The notes under the pieces: generated by a model
What the model was told of the DNA's origin: nothing
Seen by the model: the letters and a program-made list of their open reading frames with translations, nothing else
The model's database searches: none
Part shown: positions 1-6,224 of the stretch, in pieces
Numbering within the stretch: the stretch's first letter is position 1
Layout of the letters: every line of letters begins with the position of its first letter
Program-made: the position numbers and the translations under genes
NCBI GenBank assembly: GCA_030042885.1
Contig: JASHYW010000197.1
Coordinates: forward strand, 1-6,224
From: Streptosporangiaceae bacterium
GTDB lineage: Bacteria > Actinomycetota > Actinomycetes > Streptosporangiales > Streptosporangiaceae
DNA: 6,224 nt
Direction of reading: 5' to 3'

Positions 1-266
1 TCAGCGGGAAGGGACGGAGAAGGCAGGACCACTGATTTCGGTAGCGTGATGCGTCCCCGCCGGATGGTCGCGGTCCGGGCGGCCGACCAGGCACCGAGTT
101 GGTCGCCGCGCACGATGGTGTCGCGTACCAGTTCGGGCACGGCCGCGGCTTCGATGTGCGGGGCCAGGCCCCGGACGGCAGCCGCGACTTCGTCCGCGTG
201 GCGTCGGCCGCCTTTGCCCTCAGGATCGAGGACGGCGACCACCGCGCCGAGGTCGAGGGCGGTCAT
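1..266 (-). CDS. Partial gene D: N-terminal 88 residues of the fourth operon gene, positional candidate for JetD/MksG
   Basis: I translated this directly: ATG at 264-266 begins MTALDLGAVVAVLDPEGKGG and stays open for 88 codons to the window edge. The start overlaps the gene C stop by one base (TGATG), the same junction as between genes B and C, which supports the frame. The visible part has a short hydrophobic opening, a Gly/Arg-rich turn, helices around RHADEVAAAVRGLAPHIEAA, a helix VPELVRDTIVRGDQLGAWSAAR, and a basic strand-like segment RRGRITLPKSVVLPSP. This could be a small helical or winged-helix N-terminal module, but I do not recognise the family from it. In Wadjet operons the gene after jetC encodes JetD, a topoisomerase VI-A-like Toprim nuclease with its catalytic domain at the C-terminus; that part would lie outside the window. 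The CDS is well supported, the JetD role is positional only. An unrelated DNA-processing subunit is the main alternative. Confidence 0.6.
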   Translation of the reverse strand, partial: MTALDLGAVVAVLDPEGKGGRRHADEVAAAVRGLAPHIEAAAVPELVRDTIVRGDQLGAWSAARTATIRRGRITLPKSVVLPSPSLPA

Positions 267-290
267 CAGCCCAGCACCGCGAGCACGTCC
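264..290 (-). promoter_or_regulatory. TGATG junction at the start of gene D with a weak ribosome-binding site
   Basis: The gene C stop TGA (266-268) shares one base with the gene D start ATG (264-266). The 24 bases upstream on the minus strand contain no AGGAGG-like element, only short G runs such as TGGGC. Translation of gene D therefore probably relies on ribosomes that have just finished gene C (termination-reinitiation). This is inferred from sequence only. Confidence 0.65.
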
Positions 291-3200
291 TTCTGTATAA
301 GCAGCAGGTCAGTGACCTCGCGGTCATTGTCGGCGAGAATCACCACTTTCTCCTTCGAGGATGGCCGGGACCGGCGCGCCAGCGCGATAGTCCGATCGAA
401 CATTGATAGCGCGCCCTGGTCCTTGGGCGCGGCGGTGAACACAAGCTGCAAGCCGAGCTGGTCTGCGGCGAAGCGCATCGTGCGTATGAAGGAGTCCGCG
501 GATGCTTGCCCGAAGGGGTTGTCCAGCCAGAGCCATCCGATCGATGCGGCGTCTCCGGTAGCGCGCACGCGTGTCATCGCGGCGTACAGCAGCACGCCCG
601 CGGTCACGCGCTGCCCGCATGAGAAGTTCTTCAGCTCTGCGATATCGACGCGGTCCAGGCTCAGATCTGTGTGCGGCTTGAGCAGCCGCACCCGGAACGG
701 GGCCTCGACCAGCGCCCTGGCCGCGGCGAACAGCAGTGTCTCCGCGTCCGACTTCCCCGCTCCGGGGGTGAGCAGGGAATGGACGACGCGGGCTACTCTG
801 TCGATCGCTACAGACTCGTCGTCTGGCTGCGGGTCGTGGTCGATGATGACGAACTGGCGCTGGGACCAGTCCCCCAGTCCCTCCGGGAGCTGGGACTGGT
901 TCTGGTAGGCGCGGAGCCGGTGAATCGCCGTTGTCGCCTGGAGGTGAAGCATCCGCGCGCAGGCATGCACGTTCCGGTCATGGCGGTCCAGGTCATCGCG
1001 CAAGGACGCGGCACGCTGCTCAAGCTGGCCAGCGATGCGTTCGGCATCCTGGGAAAGTTGCGCGTCGCCGCGCAGCCTCGCGATCAGGTTTGCCATGCGG
1101 GGATCGCCTGCTTCCTCGATCTTGTGTGCCTCAGGGCCATTCGCGTACGCGCGGATTTTCCGCGCGGCTGACTCCTCGGCCTGGACGCTCGCGGTGAGCT
1201 GCTCGCCGGACTGGCGGACACGCTCGGCGATACTGGCGAGCCGACGCCGCAGCTCAGCAGCGTCGCCGGCTGGCTGGCCGCTGATGGCAGGATCGGCGAG
1301 GTAACGTAGCTGACCGATGGAGGCCTCGACGAGATCGAGGTCGTGACTCGCCGACTCGGCGGTCTCCGCGGCTTCCCTGGCGGCCTGTTCCTCGGCTCGC
1401 GCTGTGTTCCCCATCTCGTTGGCGAGTTCGTCGAGCCGTTCTGCGTAGCGGTCTGCATCCGCCGGGACGGTAACCTCCCTGTCGGCAGGGAATCCCTCCA
1501 CGTCGGGAGACGTGCGGTCGGTGAGGCGCTCGTCAGAGCGTTGCCGATACTGGCTGGCGGCGGTTTCGGCAGCCGCCTGGGCCCGGCCGTATTCTTGCCG
1601 GGCCTCCGCTTCCCGCTGGATCGCCTCGTTGATCGATCGCTCCAGCGCAACAGGATGCCTGGCGCCGTCGGTGTCGGCGTATTCTTCCGCCAGCTGCCGG
1701 ATATCAGGTCTGGTGTCGAGCCTGCTGTGGAGGTCCGCGAGCTGCCGCCTGGCTTGAGCGGCCTGTTCATGAAGTCCGGGATCGAGCGCTTTTTCGGCTA
1801 TGGATTCGCCGACGGCTTCCAGCCGCGCGCGGATAGTCAGCTCGTCGTCATCGGGCACGGGTCCCGCCGTGATAGCTGACAGGCCCGCCTTGCGCAGTGC
1901 CTCTGCGGCATCGTCCCGGAGGTGGCTATGCGCGCGTGCCTGCTCGGTCAAGTCCGCCAGCTTCGTGTTGAGTGCCGTTTTGCGCGCGGCGAGTTCCTGA
2001 ACACGTCGCCGTGATTCGGACACGGCTAGCCGCATGTCCGGAAGCTCTTTCCGGAGCTGATCGAGGGCGCCGGCCGCAGTGACCGCAGGGGCCAGTCGGC
2101 GCCGGGTCTCCGTTGACTGATCGACCGTCAGCTGCGCTTGATCTTGGTCTCGCAGGCGATCGGCATGCTGCCGTCCGAGGTAATCCAGATTTTCAGTTGC
2201 GCTGTTCTCGGCATCTGCTGCGGCCTGATGGCGTTCGCGCGCTGTCCGGATATTCTCTTCCAGCCCCGGCCGTGGATCCTCGGTAAAGTCATCCCACAGC
2301 TGTGCCAAGGCCGCGAGCATGTGCCGCGCATTCGTGCCGCGCAGCGTTGCTGTCTGCTCACGTTGCCTGGCATCGGCGAGAGCATCCCCGGCGGCGATCA
2401 GCATCTCGTCGGCCGCTGCCCGGTCATAGGTGCCTGGGTGCGGCAGGAGCACCTGCCCGCAGGTGCCATCGTCCGTGCCGGGGCTGCTCATGGCGGCAGC
2501 AGTGCTGTCTGCGATCGCACCAATCCAGACCGCCGTATCGCGTGGCACCGTCCCGGCAGCTGCGACCGCCGCCTCCAGCATGCCGGGCTGGGCAAGGACC
2601 AGGCCGGAGGCAATCTCGGGCCGGGCATGCGCGAACGCCGCGGCGGCCTCGGGCGTCTTGGTATCCGCGAGCCACCGCCATCCGGTCCACACCGGTATCT
2701 CGTGCGTGTCCTTGATAGTGCGGGCGAGTTTCTCCGCGAGGACCGAGCCTGGGAGCAGGCCGTCCTCTCCAACCGAGTCGATCGTGCGCTGGGCGTCACG
2801 GGTGTCGCGCCTCGCCTCCGCGGCGTCAACGTCAGCGGAGTTTGCCGCCTGCTGAAGCATGTCGGTCAGTGAAGTCCTGACCGTCCATAGGTCTGTTGCG
2901 AGCTCGCCGGCGATGTCGAGCAGGCGCTCGTCATTGGACAGCGAGCGGATGCGACGGTTTGCGTCGTCCAGGCGCCGCTGCGCGCCGTCCGCGTCTGCCT
3001 CGGCGCGGGTCGCGTTCTTGCGTGCTGTCTCGGCTGCCTGTCGCTGAGCGGCGATTTCGCTGTCAATGCCGCGGAGTGCTTGCTTCGCGGTTTCGGCGGC
3101 CTGGCGTGCTGATTCGACCTGGTCGGCCAGGAACTTGTCGCGGTCCGCGGCGCGTGTCCCCTCGGAGAGGAGTCCCGCGGCGATGGCCTCGGCTATTACC

Positions 3201-4639
3201 TGCTCGGATTGGGCCTCCTCTTCGCGTCCCTTGCGTTCCTTCTCGGTCACCGTGGCATGCTCGGCAACCGCGCCTTGCCAGACTTGCTCAGCCGCCTTCA
3301 GGTCCTTGTCCGCACGCTCGCGCTCCCGGTCGGCTGCCGCGAAGGCTTCCGCCGCCTGGTCGCGGCGGTGGGTGAGCAGGCGGGCAAGCTCGTCCCGGTA
3401 CTGTCGCTCGTGGCGGCGCAGAACAGATGTTTCCTTCTCGGCGGCGTCCAGACGTTCCTCGAGCCCGGAAAGCGTGCTTGCGGTGAGCCTCGCCTCGTGC
3501 ACACCGGGAACCATCTGCCATGCGGCCAGCGCTCTTACTGCCTCGTCCCGGATCCGGCACCGCTCCCTGGCGACTCCCTCGGCAGCCTCGGCCCGCAGCT
3601 TCGCCGCGCGGAGTTGCATGCGCAACCGGTGAGCCTGGGCACGACGCTGCATCATGCTCGCGTCCTTGCGCCGCTGTTCACGCTGCTCATAGTGGCCAGT
3701 TGCCGCGTCTTTCCTCGTGGTGAGCATGACAGTCGTAGCGTCCGCGTCGGCGATCACGGTCGCAGCAGTTGCGCGCACGGTCGCGACCTCGCGCCTTCTC
3801 ACGCCCACCTGCTCATGGGCGACCGCCAGTTCCAGCATCGGGTCGGTCACTCGTTCCCAGAACGCGAGTTCCTCGGACCATCGGGGCCGGGCCGTCGCGT
3901 TCTTGCGCAGCACCTCGATGCTCGTGCCTATCTGCTCGACGGTGGAGGTAGGCGTGATCGTCCCAACCAGCCAGCGCACGAAATCATCGGAATCCGTGAA
4001 CCGCATGACTTTATCGACGCCGCCCTCGGAGGCGTTCATTGCGGCCTGGAAACGCATCTGGGTGAGATCCACGTCGGCGGCGATCAGCCACATACCCCAC
4101 TGGTCCTGATGCTCTGACGGCGAGTGCGGCGGCAGAGCCCCGCCTTGCGGCATGAGTTGCCCGATCGCGTCCATGAACTGGGCGCTGGTCGCCCACCTGC
4201 CCGTCGCGGTCTGGAACGGCAGCTCGCTAATGGTCGGCCCGTCCGGGCCGGTCACCCAGCCGTAGAAGTGACGCTTCAGCGTTTCTGCGTTGTCCCGTCC
4301 TTTCTGCCAGCTCGCGACCATGCCTACGACGAGCCGCTGCAATTCGCCGTTCGCCTCCCGGGTGGCTTGCTCTACGACATGGCATACGCGTCCTGAAGGA
4401 ACGAGTTTGGAAAGTGACCGGTCGGAGTCACCCCGGACGAAGTCCCGAGGATGGGGGAGGTACAGCGCGAACCGAAGCGACGTGATCGTCGATTTGCCAG
4501 TGCCGTTGTCGGCCCACAACGCGGCATGACCCGATGACTCGAACGGGTCGGACCAGTGGATATCGAGGCCCTCCAGGCGCGACTCCGGATACCCGGCTCC
4601 CGCCAGATAGGTGCGCTCCAGCCGCCAGCCGACCTGCAT
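266..4639 (-). CDS. Gene C: SMC/MukB-like coiled-coil ATPase (JetC/MksB-like)
   Basis: This 1457-aa protein starts at ATG 4637-4639, with AGGAGG seven bases upstream. Visible order: N-terminal head half (1 to about 265) with Walker A ADNGTGKST at 43-51; first coiled coil (about 270-615) rich in Ala, Glu, Arg and Gln; globular hinge-like region (about 620-745) containing WTGWRWLAD (651-659) and TAVWIGAIADS (702-712); second, longer coiled-coil-like region (about 750-1230) with several breaks; C-terminal head half (about 1235-1457) with ABC signature loop NFSCGQRVTAG (1338-1348) and Walker B GWLWLDNPFG (1368-1377). This is the SMC/Rad50/MukB architecture, so ATP-driven DNA binding or loop extrusion in the cytoplasm is expected. 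Gene order points to the motor of a Wadjet/Mks-type complex. Oddities: the first Walker A Gly is Ala, the residue after the Walker B Asp (D1373) is Asn rather than Glu, and FTAAPKD follows instead of a clear switch histidine. Being an SMC-like ATPase is close to certain; the exact subtype is not. Confidence 0.92.
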   Translation of the reverse strand: MQVGWRLERTYLAGAGYPESRLEGLDIHWSDPFESSGHAALWADNGTGKSTITSLRFALYLPHPRDFVRGDSDRSLSKLVPSGRVCHVVEQATREANGELQRLVVGMVASWQKGRDNAETLKRHFYGWVTGPDGPTISELPFQTATGRWATSAQFMDAIGQLMPQGGALPPHSPSEHQDQWGMWLIAADVDLTQMRFQAAMNASEGGVDKVMRFTDSDDFVRWLVGTITPTSTVEQIGTSIEVLRKNATARPRWSEELAFWERVTDPMLELAVAHEQVGVRRREVATVRATAATVIADADATTVMLTTRKDAATGHYEQREQRRKDASMMQRRAQAHRLRMQLRAAKLRAEAAEGVARERCRIRDEAVRALAAWQMVPGVHEARLTASTLSGLEERLDAAEKETSVLRRHERQYRDELARLLTHRRDQAAEAFAAADRERERADKDLKAAEQVWQGAVAEHATVTEKERKGREEEAQSEQVIAEAIAAGLLSEGTRAADRDKFLADQVESARQAAETAKQALRGIDSEIAAQRQAAETARKNATRAEADADGAQRRLDDANRRIRSLSNDERLLDIAGELATDLWTVRTSLTDMLQQAANSADVDAAEARRDTRDAQRTIDSVGEDGLLPGSVLAEKLARTIKDTHEIPVWTGWRWLADTKTPEAAAAFAHARPEIASGLVLAQPGMLEAAVAAAGTVPRDTAVWIGAIADSTAAAMSSPGTDDGTCGQVLLPHPGTYDRAAADEMLIAAGDALADARQREQTATLRGTNARHMLAALAQLWDDFTEDPRPGLEENIRTARERHQAAADAENSATENLDYLGRQHADRLRDQDQAQLTVDQSTETRRRLAPAVTAAGALDQLRKELPDMRLAVSESRRRVQELAARKTALNTKLADLTEQARAHSHLRDDAAEALRKAGLSAITAGPVPDDDELTIRARLEAVGESIAEKALDPGLHEQAAQARRQLADLHSRLDTRPDIRQLAEEYADTDGARHPVALERSINEAIQREAEARQEYGRAQAAAETAASQYRQRSDERLTDRTSPDVEGFPADREVTVPADADRYAERLDELANEMGNTARAEEQAAREAAETAESASHDLDLVEASIGQLRYLADPAISGQPAGDAAELRRRLASIAERVRQSGEQLTASVQAEESAARKIRAYANGPEAHKIEEAGDPRMANLIARLRGDAQLSQDAERIAGQLEQRAASLRDDLDRHDRNVHACARMLHLQATTAIHRLRAYQNQSQLPEGLGDWSQRQFVIIDHDPQPDDESVAIDRVARVVHSLLTPGAGKSDAETLLFAAARALVEAPFRVRLLKPHTDLSLDRVDIAELKNFSCGQRVTAGVLLYAAMTRVRATGDAASIGWLWLDNPFGQASADSFIRTMRFAADQLGLQLVFTAAPKDQGALSMFDRTIALARRSRPSSKEKVVILADNDREVTDLLLIQKDVLAVLG

Positions 4640-4652
4640 CAGGAACCCTCCT
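4637..4652 (-). promoter_or_regulatory. Strong Shine-Dalgarno and TGATG junction at the start of gene C
   Basis: AGGAGG (minus strand, 4647-4652) sits seven bases upstream of ATG 4637-4639, and the gene B stop TGA (4639-4641) shares its A with that ATG. The site is embedded in codons for the acidic Glu-Glu-Glu-Gly-Ser tail of protein B. It is the strongest ribosome-binding site in the window and fixes the start of the ATPase gene. Confidence 0.85.
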
Positions 4653-5394
4653 CTTCGTCGGCGCGGAGTCTGGTCCCGGCAGTTCCTGGAGAGCCGGTCA
4701 TCGTCTGCCAGGCGAGAGGAGCACCTGCCGACCCAACGTGGGCGCGGAACCGGTCTGTTGACCGCCAGACGCCAAGATCGGCACGTGGCGGCGAGACAGT
4801 CTTATCGGGCACCATCAGGCCGAACGCTGCGAGCATCACGAGAACGTCTTCGCACATGCGCACGGTGCAGTAACGCTTGAGCCGCCTGCTGTTGTCTGTC
4901 TCCTCTGCCTGCTTTCGCTGGGCATACTCATCCCAGGCAGCTCCCAGTGGCTCGTTGCCTGCATCCTCGCCTGAGGTGAGGGCCGCTGCGTGCTCGCGGA
5001 TCAGCCGGTCTACGTCCACCGCCGTCACCCGGCGGGTTCCCGGTTCGCGGACCGAGCGGGCGCTGGGATAGCACCAGGCCGCGATGCCTGCCAGGGCAAG
5101 TCCGTAAACCATGCGGTCAGCTACGCCGCGGATCCGCAGCCAATGCTCCGTGTCGGTTACTGCCAGGGGGGAGTCTGATTCGGCAGTCAGCACGAGCCCT
5201 GTGATCCGGTCAGCGGTGAGTACCGTCACGCCTAGCCCGGCGGTGACCTCGTCGAAAAGCGTGCGCAGGTCGGGGTCGGACTGGTAGCCGTCGAGCAGCC
5301 GACCGTAAACATCGTGTCGAGCCGGAGACAAAGTGTGGTCCAGGGCATACCGCAGCAGCAGGCCCGTATCCCGGGCGTCGTCACGCGTGGTCAT
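4639..5394 (-). CDS. Gene B: putative winged-helix accessory subunit (JetB/MksE, KITE-like) of an SMC complex
   Basis: This complete 251-aa ORF starts at ATG 5392-5394, supported by AAGAAAGG eight bases upstream. It overlaps the end of gene A by 14 nt and shares one base with the start of gene C. A first domain (about residues 10-72) has helices followed by a strand-turn-strand wing, around GVTVLTADRITGLVLTA (55-71). A middle segment (85-108) is hydrophobic helix and includes DRMVYGLALAGIAAWCY; it is too polar at its edges to call a membrane anchor. A second winged-helix-like unit may run from about 118 to 198: RRVTAVDVDRLI, a charged linker near 140-170, then RYCTVRMCEDVLVMLAAFGLM. The tail (200-251) is less ordered and ends DEEEGS. 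Size, fold pattern and position match the MksE/JetB subunits that bind the kleisin in Mks and Wadjet complexes. No catalytic motif is visible. The role is inferred; the reading frame and start are well supported. Confidence 0.75.
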   Translation of the reverse strand: MTTRDDARDTGLLLRYALDHTLSPARHDVYGRLLDGYQSDPDLRTLFDEVTAGLGVTVLTADRITGLVLTAESDSPLAVTDTEHWLRIRGVADRMVYGLALAGIAAWCYPSARSVREPGTRRVTAVDVDRLIREHAAALTSGEDAGNEPLGAAWDEYAQRKQAEETDNSRRLKRYCTVRMCEDVLVMLAAFGLMVPDKTVSPPRADLGVWRSTDRFRAHVGSAGAPLAWQTMTGSPGTAGTRLRADEEEGS

Positions 5395-5410
5395 CCTCGG
5401 TGCCTTTCTT
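5381..5410 (-). promoter_or_regulatory. Gene A/B overlap and ribosome-binding site for gene B
   Basis: The gene B start (ATG 5392-5394) lies inside gene A, whose TGA stop is at 5381-5383, giving a 14-nt overlap. AAGAAAGG (minus strand, 5403-5410) lies eight bases before the ATG, and a second purine run GAGG (5395-5398) abuts it. The site decides the start and implies coupled translation of A and B. The same bases encode the Lys-Lys-Gly near the end of protein A. Confidence 0.75.
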
Positions 5411-6224
5411 GTGCATTAGCAGGTCAGGGATGTCCAAGTCCGGCGATGAGGAGCGGATGCCGTCATCGACGGCCCACCAATCGTCGCGGTCACCGGCAGC
5501 GCCGTCCGGGCGCCACAGCATCAGGGCGTCCAGGGCGAGCAGCAGGCGCAGCCGCCGCCGCGCCGTCTCCAGTGAACTAGCCAGGACCGCCAGCTCGGCG
5601 ACTGCTGGTGGGGGCGTGGCCGGTGCGAACAGTTCATCGGCGTCCGCGAGGAGGTCGCTGAGCCGTGCCTTGCCTCCCGGCGGAATCCGTCGTGTCCGCA
5701 GCACGTGGGCGACGTCGTGGAACAGCCCGGGGAACTGCTCGTATATCCCGTCCACCTCATCCAGGGGCTCATCCTGGACCGGCGCTCCGTCGGGATCGGG
5801 GCTATGCCGCGGTGCGGCCATCAGTCGGCTGGCCAGCGCGTTGATGTTCAGCATGATCTGCGGCGCCGGAGGGGATAGGTCATGGCCGCGTGGAAGCTCG
5901 CGTCCGCGAAGCAGGGCCATCAGAACGTCTTCAGTTGGGTCGATCTCGCTGGCCCGTGTCGCGGTAAACGCCTGTGCGGCTTGCGCGTCTCGCCACCTGG
6001 GCGTCGCGCTGATCACCTCCGTTTGCAGCCCGGCGAGAATTTCAATGGCCCTCCCGAGCCGGGAGACGGCGCGCGAAAGCTGGCGAACCGCCGCCGGATC
6101 GTCTTTCTCCGAGGCATCGGCACGCAGGCCCTCCAGATGACGCAGCAGCGTCCCATCCACGCTGATGCGGCGATCGAGGTGCTGTGCAGCCGCCGTGAGT
6201 TCCGGCCGCAGCACACGAAGGTAG
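5381..6224 (-). CDS. Partial gene A: putative kleisin-like subunit (JetA/MksF-like) of an SMC system, 3' portion only
   Basis: This frame stays open through the window edge. A GTG codon at 6212-6214 could be read as a start, but the upstream codons (Tyr-Leu-Arg) continue the frame and there is no ribosome-binding site before it, so the true start is outside the window. About 280 C-terminal residues are visible. They are mostly predicted helix: a heptad-like Arg/Leu/Ala stretch about 40-65 residues in, a Pro-rich turn near 110-118, a low-complexity Asp/Pro linker around 138-152, an aromatic FPGLFHDVAHVLR segment near 161-173, and a Leu/Arg-rich helix near 204-235. The tail contains DDWWAVDDG. 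I recognise no enzyme motif and no membrane segment. The gene lies directly upstream of a winged-helix-like gene and an SMC-like gene, the place of the kleisin subunit that bridges SMC heads in Wadjet/Mks operons. The coding frame is certain; the kleisin role is inferred mainly from context. It could be another accessory subunit. Confidence 0.6.
   Translation of the reverse strand, partial: YLRVLRPELTAAAQHLDRRISVDGTLLRHLEGLRADASEKDDPAAVRQLSRAVSRLGRAIEILAGLQTEVISATPRWRDAQAAQAFTATRASEIDPTEDVLMALLRGRELPRGHDLSPPAPQIMLNINALASRLMAAPRHSPDPDGAPVQDEPLDEVDGIYEQFPGLFHDVAHVLRTRRIPPGGKARLSDLLADADELFAPATPPPAVAELAVLASSLETARRRLRLLLALDALMLWRPDGAAGDRDDWWAVDDGIRSSSPDLDIPDLLMHKKGTEDDHA

Noticed and set aside
746..766. 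P-loop-like string PGAGKSD (residues 1292-1298 of the SMC-like protein)
   Set aside because: It lacks the GxxGxGK[S/T] spacing, is followed by Asp, and lies in the C-terminal head half. The true Walker A is at residues 43-51, so this is probably a chance resemblance in a loop.
99..908. Open reading frame of 269 codons on the plus strand spanning the end of gene C and the start of gene D
   Set aside because: It is a Ser/Arg-rich shadow translation lying opposite the signature loop and Walker B of gene C; no supporting motif.
3209..4117. Open reading frame of 302 codons on the plus strand, antisense to gene C
   Set aside because: Long antisense frames are expected opposite GC-rich coding sequence. 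The product has no recognisable domain and the minus-strand frame here is an unambiguous SMC coiled-coil protein.
266..4639. Gene C as a Rad50/SbcC-type repair nuclease partner or a Lamassu-type SMC
   Set aside because: There is no CxxC zinc-hook at the middle of the coiled coil and no SbcD/Mre11-like neighbour, and the small winged-helix-like gene plus upstream helical gene fit Mks/Wadjet better. Lamassu is not formally excluded without searches.
5400..6140. Open reading frame of 246 codons on the plus strand opposite gene A
   Set aside because: Its Ser/Arg/Ala-rich composition is typical of an antisense frame, and the minus-strand frame fits the operon with coupled overlaps.
6212..6214. 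GTG as the start codon of gene A
   Set aside because: No ribosome-binding site is visible upstream, the frame continues open to the window edge, and a 277-aa product would be short for a JetA/MksF-type subunit.
1..6224. tRNA or rRNA genes, CRISPR arrays, insertion-sequence ends, promoters or terminators
   Set aside because: The window is coding from edge to edge with no intergenic gaps. I saw no repeat arrays, terminal inverted repeats or stem-loop/T-run terminators that would outweigh the coding interpretation.

Overview
The window is GC-rich (strong G/C at third codon positions), and its proteins are rich in Ala, Arg, Glu and Asp. This suggests a high-GC actinomycete (Streptomyces/Pseudonocardia-like), inferred from composition only. 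All credible coding sequence lies on the minus strand. It forms one tightly packed four-gene operon that fills the window from edge to edge, with no intergenic gaps. In transcription order (high to low coordinates) it holds: the 3' part of gene A (5381-6224, cut by the window end), gene B (4639-5394, 251 aa), gene C (266-4639, 1457 aa) and the 5' part of gene D (1-266, cut by the window start).

Gene C is the anchor. It is a large SMC/MukB-like ATPase with an N-terminal Walker A head half, a long coiled coil, a globular hinge-like middle, a second long coiled coil, and a C-terminal head half with an ABC-type signature loop and a Walker B aspartate. Gene B is small and looks like a winged-helix accessory subunit (MksE/JetB/KITE-like). 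The gene A fragment is mostly helical and sits where the kleisin subunit (MksF/JetA-like) is expected. Gene D starts by 1-nt overlap with gene C, where the JetD/MksG nuclease gene is expected, but only its first 88 codons are visible.

The layout, kleisin-like > KITE-like > SMC-like > fourth gene, is that of Wadjet/MksBEFG (JetABCD) plasmid-defence systems, in which an SMC complex extrudes DNA loops and a Toprim-type nuclease cuts closed-circular DNA. I could not match gene C to the JetC types I remember. Its Walker B reads Asp-Asn rather than Asp-Glu, its Walker A lacks the first glycine, and there is no switch histidine where one is expected. I therefore describe it as a Wadjet-like SMC operon of unassigned, possibly divergent subtype. 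The assignment rests on architecture and gene order, not on database hits.

The genes look translationally coupled: a 14-nt overlap A/B, then TGATG (1-nt overlap) junctions at B/C and C/D. Ribosome-binding strength varies along the operon: good for B, near-perfect AGGAGG for C, and weak for D. The promoter and the terminator both lie outside the window. I see no RNA gene, CRISPR array, insertion sequence or long repeat.
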